A model generated the notes under the pieces. The model did no database searches. It saw nothing but the letters and a program-made list of their open reading frames with translations, and was not told the origin of the DNA. Shown piece after piece: positions 26,491-36,157 of a DNA stretch of 64,000 nucleotides. The translations under genes and the position numbers were made by a program. Source of the DNA: Weeksella massiliensis. GTDB taxonomy: Bacteria; Bacteroidota; Bacteroidia; Flavobacteriales; Weeksellaceae. Position 1 is the first letter of the stretch; each line of letters starts with the position of its first letter. The stretch spans positions 186,001 through 250,000 of the forward strand of contig CCMH01000004.1 of the NCBI GenBank assembly GCA_000751595.1, given 5' to 3'.

Positions 26491-29400
26491 TATTCGTTTG
26501 TTAAAAAATTAAAAGTTATAACCGATTGATTTCGTTGCAAAAGCTGATCTGCAAATTGATTCTGAATCTGAATTACCTGATCATTTTGCACCACCCAATC
26601 GAGATAATTGATTTCGCCACTCAACAATTGTTGCGAAATGGTTTGTTGTAAAAGTTGCGTTTCTGGCCACTGAATCGATTGATATGAAGTAAGCACTTTG
26701 TCTAACGCGTCAATTTCGTTGTTGATTTGTTGCACTTGATTCGACCAGTTTTTTTGTTCGATTTGCACTTGATTTTCTTGCATTTGCACCAAAACTTCTG
26801 CCGATTCGATGTTCGATCGAATGCTTCCAGAAAAAAGCGGAACCGCCACGCCCACCATCAAACCTTGGTAGCGTTTGTCATTAAGTTCCTTAAAACTCTG
26901 ATTAAAATACCCTACCGAAAACTCTGGCAAACGCTTTGTTTTCTCCACCTCTACTTGCATTTGATTGATAAGAAGTTTCTCTTTTTCTACTTCTATTTGT
27001 GCCGATGTTGTACCGATTTGCTTTTGGGGTAGGAAAAAATCTTGCTCGGTTTTGGGTTCGATGGGTTCTTCGATTTGCAACAAATTCTGAAGATTCCAAC
27101 GAATAGACTGCAATTGAGATTCGATAAAAACAGCTTCATTTTTCAAGTTTTGAAAACGAATTTTAGCCATCGAAACCTCTGCTCGATTGCTCTCTCCTTT
27201 TTGGAAACGCAAAGAAGCCTTCGCTAAAAAATCTTCATATATCTTTAGGTTTTTTGTAAGAATAGCTTGTTTCAATTGCCAATATTGCCAAGCAACATAT
27301 TCTACTGCAATGTTTTTTTCGAAAACCTGCTCGCCTAATTTTTCTTGCATTTTCGCCGTTTTGATTCGTTGCTGATTCACATTTCGTTGTTTCTGAAAAT
27401 AAGTTGGAAACGGAATTTTCTGAGAGACACTAATTTTTTCATCAAACAAATCACTATTAATTTTTCCGAATTCAACCGAAAAATCCGTAGGTGCTAAACC
27501 TAAATTGGAACGATTGTTCTTTTGATGGTACGCGGTTTCAAAACGAGCTTGCTTCAACTGTAAATTCTGATTTTTTCCGACCGAAATCATTTCGTCATAC
27601 GTCATAATTTGTTGCGCGCTAAGCGAATTTCCTACCAAAAGAAACAAGAAAATACTGACCGTTTTTAGCGGTGTGGATACTTTGGATTTCATATGTGTTT
27701 TTTCGAATAAAATGTATAAAATGGGTAAAACAAAAAGGGTGAGAAAGGTGGCAATCAATAAACCTCCGATGACCACGGTGGCCAAAGGACGCTGTACTTC
27801 TGCACCCGAACCTTGACTGAGCGCCATGGGTAAAAAACCAAGCGATGCAACCGAAGCTGTCATCAGGACAGGACGTAAACGGGTACGAGTTCCCATCAGA
27901 ACAACGCGCGGAATATTGTGAATGCCTTGTGCTTTGAGGCGATTATACTCGGACACCAACACGATGCCGTTGAGTACCGCCACTCCGAAAAGTGCAATAA
28001 AACCAACGCCCGCACTGATGCTGAAAGGCATGCCTCGAAGAACTAAAAAGTAAATGCCGCCAATCGAAGACAATGGAATAGCGGTATAAATCAATAAACT
28101 GTATTTGATGGATTTGAAGGCAAAATACAACATCAGAAAAATCATCATCAAAGCAATCGGAACTGCAATTCCTAAACGTTCTTTGGCTTGATTGAGGTTT
28201 TCGAAAGCGCCGCCATACGTTGCATAATATCCAGAAGGAAATTGAATTTTTGCGGCCACTTGTGCTTGTAAATCTTCTACAACGGTTTGTACATCTTTCT
28301 CTTTCACATTGAATCCTACAATAATTCTTCTTTTGGCATCTTCTCGCTGAATTTGGTTTGGCGTGTTTTTATAAGCCACTTCAGCCACTTGAGAAAGCGG
28401 AATTTGCAACCCGGTATCGGTAGGAAGCAGCAGATTTTGAATATCGGTTATGGAAGCTCTACTTTTTTCATCCAAGCGAACCGTTAAATCAAAACGTCTT
28501 TGTCCTTCGAAAACATTTCCGGTTGTTTGACCTGCAAACGACATGTTGATGATTTTATTCGCATCGCCAATACTCAGACCATGTTGAGCCAATAACGCAC
28601 GGTTGAATTCTATCACCACTTGAGGCGTTCCGCTAACGGGTTCGATGTACAATTCATGTGCACCATCTACTTGCTGAATAACATTGCCCAATTTTTGCGC
28701 ATAATGAGCCAAACTGTCCAAATTTTCTCCAAAGATTTTTACTACTACATCTTGGCGCGCGCCCGTCATCAACTCATTGAAACGCATTTGTACCGGATAT
28801 TGAAAACTGGTACTTAAACCAGGAACTTCGGCAACAGCAGCGCTCATTTTTTCGGATAATTCGGGGAAAGTTTTGGCAGATGTCCATTCTTTTTTAGGTT
28901 TCAGCACCACAATCATATCGCCGGTATCCATTGGCATAGGATCGGTCGGAATTTCGCCACTTCCGATTTTGGTCACAACCATTTCGACTTCAGGAAAACG
29001 ATCTTTCAGGATTTTAGCGGCTTTGTTGGTGTATTCTATTGTGGTAGATAAATTACTACCGGGCAAAACGCGCGCTTCTACGGCAAAGTCGCCTTCTTCT
29101 AAAGATGGGATAAATTCGCCTCCTAATCGGCTTAAGAGAAACAAAGCAAAAGCGAACATCAGCACCACAGCAGACAATACGATTTTTCTTTGTTTGATGG
29201 CTTTCAGCAACCAATGATGATGAATGTTCTCTATCCTACTCATCACTCGATCAGAAAGATTTGGTTTGATTTTTTTCTTTTTACTCAACACCAAAGAAGT
29301 CATCATTGGCACGTAGGTCAAAGACAAAATAAAGGCTCCGACCAAAGCCAAAGAAACGGTTTGTGCCATGGGTTTGAACATTTTACCTTCGATTCCTTGC

Positions 29401-30809
29401 AAAGAAAAAATCGGGAGATACACGATGAGGATAATGATTTGTCCAAAAACGGCAGAATTCACCATTTTTTTAGCAGCCGATCCTACCGTAGCATTCATGT
29501 TTTGTGTAGAAAGTCGTTGATTCTTCCCAAAATGTTTACTCAACACCAATTGATGCATCGCGGCTTCTACAATAATCACAGCGCCATCAACGATCAAACC
29601 AAAATCAAGCGCTCCTAAACTCATTAAGTTTCCACCGATTCCTAAAATATTCATCATTATAATGGCGAAAAGCAACGACAGCGGAATGACTGAGGCAACG
29701 ATGAAACCGGCCCGAAGATTTCCTAAAAATAAAACCAACACAAAAACAACAATCAGCGCGCCTTCTAAAAGATTCACCTGAACGGTATGAATAGTATTGT
29801 CGACCATTTTTTTACGATCCAGAAAAGCTTCGATCACCACGCCTTCGGGCAATGTGTTTTGGATACTTTCGATTCGATCTTTGACCCGTTGCACCACTTC
29901 ATTACTATTTTCTCCTTTGAGCATCATGACCACCGCACCCGAAACTTCGCCCTGATCATTATAAGTCATGGCGCCATAACGCGTTGCGTGGCCAATTCTA
30001 ACTTCGGCAACGTCTTTCAGCAATAAAGGCAAACCACCCGAAACCCGTTTTACTGCAATATTTTCTATGTCTTGAATGGAACCAATCAATCCTTCGGAGC
30101 GAATAAAAAGGGAGGTCGGACCTTTTTCGATGTACGCGCCACCAGTATTTTGATTGTTCTTTTCTAAGGCATCAAAAACATCGTTTATAGTGAGATGATG
30201 CGCCTGTAAACGGTTCGGTTGTAAGGCAATTTCGTATTGTTTTAACTTCCCACCAAAACTACTTACATCGGCCACACCGGGAACGCTTATCAATTGTTGA
30301 CGAACTATCCAATCTTGAATGGTGCGCAATTCTGTGGCATCAAAACGATCTTCGTATCCTTTTTTCGGACGAACAACGTATTGATAAATTTCTCCCAAAC
30401 CGGTAGAAATCGGGCCTAATTCTGGTTCACCAATTCCGTCCGGGATTTCGTTTCGTACTTGCAGCAAACGTTCGCTCACTTGCTGTCTTGCCCAATAAAC
30501 ATCGGTCTGATCGTTGAAAACAATCGTTACCAAAGACAAACCAAAGCGAGAGAAACTCCTCAATTCGGTAATTCCTGCAATGTTTGCCGTTGCTTGCTCG
30601 ATTGGGAAAGTGACCAAACGTTCGATGTCTTCTGCTCCAAAAGAAGGTGCAACGGTAAGAATTTGAACCTGATTGGATGTAATATCAGGTTGAGCATCAA
30701 TAGGTAACTTCTTTACTTCGTAAATTCCGAAAACGAGTAAAGCAAGCGTAAAAAGACCTATGATGAATTTATTTTTGATTGAAAAATCAATGATTTTATT
30801 TAACATCAT
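26490..30809 (-). CDS. czcA: CzcA-type heavy-metal RND pump fused to a TolC-like outer-membrane domain
   Basis: 1439 residues from the ATG at 30809 (MMLNKII); the frame extends to a TTG at 30857, not needed. Residues up to about 1030 are a complete RND pump: IGLFTLALLVFGIYEV first helix, periplasmic porter loops, and in helix 4 LGALDFGLIVDGAVIIVE. This D-F..D...E set is the CzcA (Zn/Co/Cd) proton-relay motif rather than CusA's, so a divalent metal cation substrate is more likely than Cu(I)/Ag(I). Near residue 1050 lies a signal-peptide-like segment (TVSIFLFLLVGNSLSAQQ), followed by about 390 residues of helical TolC/CusC-like repeats (YDEMISVGKNQNLQLKQARF). So inner- and outer-membrane parts are encoded in one frame. 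The adaptor gene follows. Confidence 0.9.
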   Translation of the reverse strand: MMLNKIIDFSIKNKFIIGLFTLALLVFGIYEVKKLPIDAQPDITSNQVQILTVAPSFGAEDIERLVTFPIEQATANIAGITELRSFSRFGLSLVTIVFNDQTDVYWARQQVSERLLQVRNEIPDGIGEPELGPISTGLGEIYQYVVRPKKGYEDRFDATELRTIQDWIVRQQLISVPGVADVSSFGGKLKQYEIALQPNRLQAHHLTINDVFDALEKNNQNTGGAYIEKGPTSLFIRSEGLIGSIQDIENIAVKRVSGGLPLLLKDVAEVRIGHATRYGAMTYNDQGEVSGAVVMMLKGENSNEVVQRVKDRIESIQNTLPEGVVIEAFLDRKKMVDNTIHTVQVNLLEGALIVVFVLVLFLGNLRAGFIVASVIPLSLLFAIIMMNILGIGGNLMSLGALDFGLIVDGAVIIVEAAMHQLVLSKHFGKNQRLSTQNMNATVGSAAKKMVNSAVFGQIIILIVYLPIFSLQGIEGKMFKPMAQTVSLALVGAFILSLTYVPMMTSLVLSKKKKIKPNLSDRVMSRIENIHHHWLLKAIKQRKIVLSAVVLMFAFALFLLSRLGGEFIPSLEEGDFAVEARVLPGSNLSTTIEYTNKAAKILKDRFPEVEMVVTKIGSGEIPTDPMPMDTGDMIVVLKPKKEWTSAKTFPELSEKMSAAVAEVPGLSTSFQYPVQMRFNELMTGARQDVVVKIFGENLDSLAHYAQKLGNVIQQVDGAHELYIEPVSGTPQVVIEFNRALLAQHGLSIGDANKIINMSFAGQTTGNVFEGQRRFDLTVRLDEKSRASITDIQNLLLPTDTGLQIPLSQVAEVAYKNTPNQIQREDAKRRIIVGFNVKEKDVQTVVEDLQAQVAAKIQFPSGYYATYGGAFENLNQAKERLGIAVPIALMMIFLMLYFAFKSIKYSLLIYTAIPLSSIGGIYFLVLRGMPFSISAGVGFIALFGVAVLNGIVLVSEYNRLKAQGIHNIPRVVLMGTRTRLRPVLMTASVASLGFLPMALSQGSGAEVQRPLATVVIGGLLIATFLTLFVLPILYILFEKTHMKSKVSTPLKTVSIFLFLLVGNSLSAQQIMTYDEMISVGKNQNLQLKQARFETAYHQKNNRSNLGLAPTDFSVEFGKINSDLFDEKISVSQKIPFPTYFQKQRNVNQQRIKTAKMQEKLGEQVFEKNIAVEYVAWQYWQLKQAILTKNLKIYEDFLAKASLRFQKGESNRAEVSMAKIRFQNLKNEAVFIESQLQSIRWNLQNLLQIEEPIEPKTEQDFFLPQKQIGTTSAQIEVEKEKLLINQMQVEVEKTKRLPEFSVGYFNQSFKELNDKRYQGLMVGVAVPLFSGSIRSNIESAEVLVQMQENQVQIEQKNWSNQVQQINNEIDALDKVLTSYQSIQWPETQLLQQTISQQLLSGEINYLDWVVQNDQVIQIQNQFADQLLQRNQSVITFNFLTNE

Positions 30810-30930
30810 TTTCTTTATTAATCCAGAAATAGGCTCATTATCAGTAAGATAAATCAAACCGAATAATGAAATTTCTAGATGAATTAACCACTAAGTGAAA
30901 CTTGAATTCTACCGAAAATAGAATTCGAAA

Positions 30931-31323
30931 TTATGCGAAAATGTGTTGTTGTTTTGGCGGTTGCCAAATAGCATCGAGATAAGAAGATTGGACGAATTGA
31001 TCGGTCCACAAACGCGTGGTTTGCGAATCAATTTCTATATTATTTTCGTAAATAAACAACTGAAAATCGGGTACAAAACAAGGATCGAGATGAACGCGAT
31101 CGACTGTCATAAAAGGTAATTTTTGATCCGTTTCCCAATCATCATCCATTTCATGTCCATAATAATGATGTACAATAAAGGTTTTGAGTTCGGAAAATGT
31201 CCAGTTGTTTTGACTGTGTTCGATGAAGTGCGAAAAGAACAGAGGAATCTTGTACAGCTGCGAGAATTGAGTTGTAGAAGCCAACTGCATAAAAGCAATC
31301 GTTATGATCAACCATCTTTTCAT
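30931..31323 (-). CDS. Small exported protein preceding the metal-efflux genes
   Basis: 130 residues with a hydrophobic N-terminus (WLIITIAFMQLASTTQ) that could be a signal peptide or anchor. The centre has a cluster of His, Tyr and acidic residues (VHHYYGHEMDDDWETD, about 50-65), followed by KLPFM, and the end is WQPPKQQHIFA. Small proteins with this layout stand in front of czcA homologues in many Flavobacteriia, as far as I recall, without known function. The His/Asp cluster suggests metal binding or sensing (inference). TATTTTTG lies 4 bases before the ATG. The gap to the pump gene is about 120 bases. Confidence 0.7.
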   Translation of the reverse strand: MKRWLIITIAFMQLASTTQFSQLYKIPLFFSHFIEHSQNNWTFSELKTFIVHHYYGHEMDDDWETDQKLPFMTVDRVHLDPCFVPDFQLFIYENNIEIDSQTTRLWTDQFVQSSYLDAIWQPPKQQHIFA

Positions 31324-31327
31324 ACGA

Positions 31328-31335
31328 CAAAAATA
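31328..31335 (-). promoter_or_regulatory. -7 promoter element of the metal-efflux unit
   Basis: TATTTTTG on the minus strand, only 4 bases before the ATG at 31323; transcription would begin at or within a few bases of the start codon. Confidence 0.55.
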
Positions 31336-31520
31336 GCAAGATTATCTAGAAAATACCAGGCAGAACGTCAGGAAAAGGTAGTTTAGAATTAGATTAAATA
31401 TGGAGGTGTAATTGGTTTAGATTCAATAGTATAAATTATTATTGAACTTATATTAATTTAGTCCATGAATGATTTCTAATGAAAGTTCTACGTATTAATA
31501 CTTAGAAAAAAGAAACAAAA

Positions 31521-31552
31521 AAAAATAACCTCAAAAATTTGAGGTTATTTTA
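31521..31552 (-). terminator. Intrinsic terminator of the PEP-mutase-like gene
   Basis: AAAATAACCTCAAA pairs with TTTGAGGTTATTTT around AATT; on the minus strand the T-run follows (TTTTTTT). Confidence 0.85.
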
Positions 31553-31570
31553 TTGGGTTGAATGATAAAT

Positions 31571-32338
31571 TTAGAAAAGGAAATAAAATGATTTCGAATC
31601 ATTGAGGTGTTTAAAAAAGTAAGAAGTGAAATCTGTAACTTTTGAGTGAACCGCATTCCCACTACTAATTCTTTTTACCCCTAAATTTTTCTGCGCAGCA
31701 TAATCCAATGATTTTATAGTAACAAACGTATTGAGTGGTAAATCAATTGTTTCTACTACTTTCTTGATGTCTTCTTCGGTATTTATCAACGGAACAAAAA
31801 TTCCATCGGCGCCAACCTCTTGATAAATTTTCGCCCGAACAAGCGTTTCTTCTAATGCTTTTGGATGTTCGGTGGTATAAGTATCAATCCGAGCATTGAT
31901 GAAAATATCTTTGCCTTTAGCTTTCAGATAGGTTTTGATAGAATGAATTTTATCGGCTAATTCTTTTACATCACCTAACTTGCGTTCATCAGTACTTGTA
32001 TCTCCATCTTCGATATTGATGCCCACTACTCCAACATCTACCAGTTTTTCTATATTCTCATTCAATAAATTGAGGTCTTTCGTAAAACCAGATTCTATAT
32101 CAGCGCTAACCAACAAATGAGTCGATTTAGTAATGCGTTCGATCATGTACAACATTTCATAAAATGACATATTCTCCCCATCTTCATAGCCTAAGACGTT
32201 TGCAATTGCATGACTCGATGTACCCATTGCTTTGAAGCCTGCTTTTTCAGCAGCTTTCGCGCTTATTGCATCCCAAACATTGGCAATAAATAGCGGATCT
32301 GCTTGTTGATGTAATTTTCTAAATTTATCTACTTTCAT
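31571..32338 (-). CDS. Isocitrate lyase/PEP mutase superfamily protein
   Basis: 255 residues. FIANVWDAISAKAAEKAGFK (17-36), the TSSHAIANVLGYEDGE segment, VSADIESGF (metal-binding Asp) and GINIEDGD are the conserved barrel motifs of the PEP mutase/isocitrate lyase superfamily. The KKCGH catalytic loop of true isocitrate lyase is absent, so it probably cleaves or rearranges another 2-hydroxy/oxo-acid (methylisocitrate lyase, oxaloacetate hydrolase or phosphonate enzymes are all in the family). Neighbours give no hint. Single gene ending in a strong terminator. Confidence 0.85.
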   Translation of the reverse strand: MKVDKFRKLHQQADPLFIANVWDAISAKAAEKAGFKAMGTSSHAIANVLGYEDGENMSFYEMLYMIERITKSTHLLVSADIESGFTKDLNLLNENIEKLVDVGVVGINIEDGDTSTDERKLGDVKELADKIHSIKTYLKAKGKDIFINARIDTYTTEHPKALEETLVRAKIYQEVGADGIFVPLINTEEDIKKVVETIDLPLNTFVTIKSLDYAAQKNLGVKRISSGNAVHSKVTDFTSYFFKHLNDSKSFYFLF

Positions 32339-32431
32339 AATGGTTTGTTTTTATTGTTTTTTTCGTATCTATAAGATAGTTAAAAATACAATAAAGCATT
32401 GAGTATGAATTGATAAATTAATGTTAAATAA

Positions 32432-33988
32432 TTATTTTGAATCCAATCTTCCGGCGCGATTAGCATCAACAACTGCCGGCCATTGAGCAGTTTTCCCATC
32501 GCGCGTTGGTAAAACTCTTTTCGTACGATCAACTAACTCCTCTTCTTCTGAAGCTAAATACGCCAAACTAGCTGTTAAAATGACATTATTTTTCACTTCA
32601 TCAAAAATAATTTTATCGTACGTATCTTTATTTGTATGCCATGTATAACCGAAATATCCCCAATTGAGTGATCCTAACATAAATGCAGGAACGCCTGCTG
32701 CTACAAATGAAGAATGGTCTGATCCTCCTCCACTAGGCATACCAGGAAATGAAGTTTCGATATGTTTACTGACCTCACGTGGTACTTGACTCAACCAACG
32801 AGAAACATAGTCGTAGGCATTTACAAAACCTTGACCATTGATGCTAACAACTCTACCAGTTCCGTTATCTTGGTTGAAAACTGCTTGCGTTTTAGCGATA
32901 ATTTCTGGATGATCTTTTACGAATGCTCTAGATCCATTGAGTCCTTGCTCCTCACTTCCCCAAAGGCCAATAAGGATAGTTCGTTTTGGGTTAGGATAAA
33001 GCTTCTTTAGAATCCTCGCAGTTTCCATCATGGTAATCACGCCAGTTCCGTTATCCGTAGCTCCTTGTGCCCCATCCCACGAATCGAAATGCGCCGACAA
33101 AATAACGTATTCATTCGGTTTTTCTTTTCCTTCTATTTTGGCAATAGTATTGAAAGCTTTTGCTTTTCCTAAATCTTTTGATTGAACATTGATCGAAATT
33201 TTAGGTTTTTTATTATTAACTGCTAATCTATACAACATTCCATATTGTTCTAGTTCGATGTCGATCATCGGAATTTGTTTAGTTTTTGCATCAAAAATTC
33301 TATTTGCCCCCATAATTCCACTCCAGTTAGAAATCGCTATAGCTGCTGCACCTTTTTGTTCTAAAAACTCAGCCAATTGGTTTTGAGTATATCCTATTGC
33401 TTGTAAAAAAGCTTGATATTCATTTTGGCGTTCTTCGTTTTCTTTCTTTAATTTCTCATACGTTTCGGGCGTAGCAAATTCTTTTAGTTGATAATCGGGT
33501 CTTCCAACCGGTTGATACATAGCTAAAAGCACAACTTTATTTTTGATTTGATTACTCCATTGCGCAAAATCTTTCGGATCTTTTGGTAAAGCGACAACTT
33601 CTGCTTCGATTGTTTTTTTGGTTGCTGGACTCCAAGCAAGTTGCGTAGCATTTAACGTAACTACACGCGGCGAAGTCATCGTAATGGTCGATGTTCCTCT
33701 TTGCCAAGCTTTCCATTCGCCCCAATTTTGTCTTTCAGCGTCAATTCCCCATTGTTTGAATTGTGCAATGGCCCAATCACTCGCTTTCTCCATTTCGGGC
33801 GATCCTACCAAACGTGGACCGATTCCATCCAAAAGTTCAGTTGCTAAAAGCTCGAGCTGAGAATTGTTTTGTGCTTCTTGTGCAAAAGCATTGATAAAAG
33901 CTTCTTGTTGCGTATTGCTCTGCGCAGAAAGCGTCATGGTGGCACACAGAACGGTTGCCAATTGTAATGGTCTATAAAACTTCATCAT
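32432..33988 (-). CDS. M28-family metallopeptidase, exported
   Basis: 518 residues with signal peptide (ATVLCATMTLSAQS). The M28 zinc-peptidase core is clear: LSAHFDSWDGAQGATDNGTG (first zinc His and bridging Asp), WGSEEQGLNGSRAF (catalytic Glu), QDNGTGR, and GGSDHSSFVAAGVPAFML (last His). A PA-like insert (about 150-270) precedes the catalytic core, as in carboxypeptidase Q or aminopeptidase homologues. Predicted to trim peptides in the periplasm. Starts as MMKF; the second Met is equally good. The gene is preceded by the terminator of the PepSY gene. Confidence 0.88.
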   Translation of the reverse strand: MMKFYRPLQLATVLCATMTLSAQSNTQQEAFINAFAQEAQNNSQLELLATELLDGIGPRLVGSPEMEKASDWAIAQFKQWGIDAERQNWGEWKAWQRGTSTITMTSPRVVTLNATQLAWSPATKKTIEAEVVALPKDPKDFAQWSNQIKNKVVLLAMYQPVGRPDYQLKEFATPETYEKLKKENEERQNEYQAFLQAIGYTQNQLAEFLEQKGAAAIAISNWSGIMGANRIFDAKTKQIPMIDIELEQYGMLYRLAVNNKKPKISINVQSKDLGKAKAFNTIAKIEGKEKPNEYVILSAHFDSWDGAQGATDNGTGVITMMETARILKKLYPNPKRTILIGLWGSEEQGLNGSRAFVKDHPEIIAKTQAVFNQDNGTGRVVSINGQGFVNAYDYVSRWLSQVPREVSKHIETSFPGMPSGGGSDHSSFVAAGVPAFMLGSLNWGYFGYTWHTNKDTYDKIIFDEVKNNVILTASLAYLASEEEELVDRTKRVLPTRDGKTAQWPAVVDANRAGRLDSK

Positions 33989-34011
33989 GTTAATTTTTTT
34001 ACTAAAATAAG

Positions 34012-34034
34012 AAAAGCCTCTTAAATAGAGGCTT
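34012..34034 (-). terminator. Probable terminator of the PepSY gene
   Basis: AAGCCTC and GAGGCTT arms with a 7-base loop and a short T-run on the minus strand. Confidence 0.6.
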
Positions 34035-34048
34035 AATCTAGATGATTT

Positions 34049-35176
34049 TTATTTTTTGTTAGTTTTTCTTCGTTTATTCCACCAAATTAAAGTTCCCGTA
34101 ATCGGCAAGGATGTACCAATTAGGCAGGTGATAAAATAAATGATCTCCGACCAAATGCCATAAATTTCGCCTGTATGCAAAGGTCGAATTAAGGAAGCTA
34201 TTTTTTGTCCGAAAGTTTTATCAGCAAATAATTCTTTTTTAAGAATTTCACCGTTCTGATCATAAATAATTTTATCTGTATTATATGTAGCAACGCTATT
34301 GATTGGAAATTTCGTTACGATAAAAGCATCGCTTTCTTTCTGTGGTAAACTGATTTTTGTAATTCCTTGGTATGGAAAATCTTGATTCGATTTTAGATAG
34401 ATTTCGTCTATATTTTTTTTCGGTAGGAGTAGAATCGTATCCGATTTGAATTTTTTATCAGCACCACGATCGAATACTTTTGCTTGCAAAACTTCGCTCG
34501 CGCCATCTTTGTACCATTCGAAAGACCAACACAAACCGGTTAATCCCATAATCAAAATAAATACAAACGTATAAAAACCCAAAACGTTGTGTAGATCCTG
34601 ATTAAGACGTTTCCAATGTGCTTTGGTTTTGATACAAAAACCTGCTTTCCAACATCTCCAGCTTGCTTTCATTTTTTTAGGAACCCAAAGAATCAACCCA
34701 CTTAAAGTAAGAAAAACAAAGCAAAGGGTGGCTACACCAACAATAGGGCGACCAACCGTGTCTTCAAGTAATAGCCATCGATGAAGTTTGAAATTGAAAC
34801 GATAAAAGTCATCGTACCATGTTTTTTCATTTTCATACAATTTCCCTGAATATTGATCCAAAGAAAAGTTGGTTCCGCGTCGATCTTCTTTTCCTTTTTT
34901 CAGATTTACCACATAAGGAGAATTGTCGTCAGCAATGGTAAAAGAATTTATTTTTCCTTTGTTTAGATCTTTTACTTTATGAGATAATTTGTTTAATGAT
35001 AGCGGTTTATCCGTTTTTTCTAAAACAATCGGAGTTGATAAATGTTTACGAATGCTATCACTAAATGTGAGCATTGTTCCCGAAAAACATATAATAAAAA
35101 TGAAAAGTCCTGATAGTAGACCTATCCAAAGGTGTAAATCGTTGATTAATTTTCGAAATTTTGACTGTTTCGCCAT
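34049..35176 (-). CDS. PepSY-associated membrane protein
   Basis: 375 residues with four membrane helices: the first in DLHLWIGLLSGLFIFIICFS (13-32), then a PepSY domain, helices with RFNFKLHRWLLLEDTVGRPI and a closing pair near PLHTGEIYGIWSEIIYFIT. This is the PepSY-TM family, often iron-regulated and linked to ferric siderophore reduction, with His residues in helices that may hold haem. Whether it reduces iron here is unknown, since no TonB receptor is nearby. A TACTTTTG element lies 20 bases upstream of the start. Confidence 0.85.
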   Translation of the reverse strand: MAKQSKFRKLINDLHLWIGLLSGLFIFIICFSGTMLTFSDSIRKHLSTPIVLEKTDKPLSLNKLSHKVKDLNKGKINSFTIADDNSPYVVNLKKGKEDRRGTNFSLDQYSGKLYENEKTWYDDFYRFNFKLHRWLLLEDTVGRPIVGVATLCFVFLTLSGLILWVPKKMKASWRCWKAGFCIKTKAHWKRLNQDLHNVLGFYTFVFILIMGLTGLCWSFEWYKDGASEVLQAKVFDRGADKKFKSDTILLLPKKNIDEIYLKSNQDFPYQGITKISLPQKESDAFIVTKFPINSVATYNTDKIIYDQNGEILKKELFADKTFGQKIASLIRPLHTGEIYGIWSEIIYFITCLIGTSLPITGTLIWWNKRRKTNKK

Positions 35177-35196
35177 GCGCGTGTGTTATTTGCGCA

Positions 35197-35204
35197 CAAA
35201 AGTA
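35197..35204 (-). promoter_or_regulatory. -7 promoter element of the PepSY gene
   Basis: TACTTTTG on the minus strand, 20 bases before the ATG at 35176. No clear operator was seen. Confidence 0.5.
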
Positions 35205-35230
35205 AATTAATTTATACTAATTAAAAATAG

Positions 35231-36157
35231 TTAGTTTATTTTTTCTTTTAGAAAAGCTAAAATATTTTTACCTTCCTTCGGTGAGAACCAATGAATAGCT
35301 TCATCTTTTCTGAACCATGTTAGTTGCCTTTTGGCAAAACGTCGTGTGTTTTTTTTAATTTCTTCGACCGCTTGCTCTAAGGATACTTCTTGATCTAAAT
35401 ATTGAAACAACTCGCGATAACCAACTGTTTGTAAGGCGTTTAGGTTTTTTTTATAATGAACGCTTTTCACTTCTTCCAACAAATTATTGTCCATCATAGA
35501 ATCTACTCGTCGATTTATTCGATCATACAATTCTTCACGCGGCAAACTAAGTCCAATCTTGATGATTTCGAACGGACGTTGTGTAACAGAATTGCTTCGG
35601 TAAGATGAAAATTTGTTTCCAGTTCCACGAATAATTTCAAGAGCACGAATAATTCTTTTTCCGTTTTGTTGATCCACTTCCGCAAAATATTCAGGATCTT
35701 TTTCAGCTAATTCTTGTTGTAAAACCTCTATGCCTTCAGTTGCTAAAATTTCATTAAGCGTTTCTCTAATTGTAGGATCCACTTCCGGAAAATAATCTAG
35801 TCCTTGGGTAAGGGCTTTTTCATATAAACCAGAACCACCAACCAAAAGGGCAATATTTTTAGTTGTGAAGTAATTAGCTAAAAATGCCAAAGCATCACGC
35901 TCGAAGTCTCCTACCGAATAGTCATCTTCTATAGAAATATGTTGTATAAAATGATGTGGAACCTGAGCCAATTCCTCTTTTGAGGGGACTGCCGTGCCGA
36001 TAGAAAGTTCTTTGAAAAATTGCCGAGAATCATTAGAAAGAATTTCAGCTTGCATGTTTTGAGCTAAAGAAATAGCCAAGTCGGTTTTGCCAATTGCAGT
36101 GGGACCGACTAGGCTAATTAAGTATTTTTTATTTGTTTCAATCGATGATTTTTGCAT
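35231..36157 (-). CDS. miaA: tRNA dimethylallyltransferase
   Basis: 308 residues. P-loop SLVGPTAIGKTDLA (from residue 16), SNDSRQFFKELSIGTAVPS with the catalytic Asp-Ser-Arg-Gln block, GGSGLYEKAL, and the late RRFAKRQLTWFRKD are diagnostic. MiaA adds a dimethylallyl group to N6 of A37 in tRNAs that read UNN codons. miaE, which can hydroxylate the mature modification, is 9 kb away in this window. The start overlaps the YkvA gene end by 20 bases, so it is translationally linked to it. Confidence 0.96.
   Translation of the reverse strand: MQKSSIETNKKYLISLVGPTAIGKTDLAISLAQNMQAEILSNDSRQFFKELSIGTAVPSKEELAQVPHHFIQHISIEDDYSVGDFERDALAFLANYFTTKNIALLVGGSGLYEKALTQGLDYFPEVDPTIRETLNEILATEGIEVLQQELAEKDPEYFAEVDQQNGKRIIRALEIIRGTGNKFSSYRSNSVTQRPFEIIKIGLSLPREELYDRINRRVDSMMDNNLLEEVKSVHYKKNLNALQTVGYRELFQYLDQEVSLEQAVEEIKKNTRRFAKRQLTWFRKDEAIHWFSPKEGKNILAFLKEKIN

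Noticed and set aside
29190-29618. 142-codon open frame antisense to czcA
   Set aside because: His/Gln-rich shadow frame; RND motifs on the other strand are unbroken.
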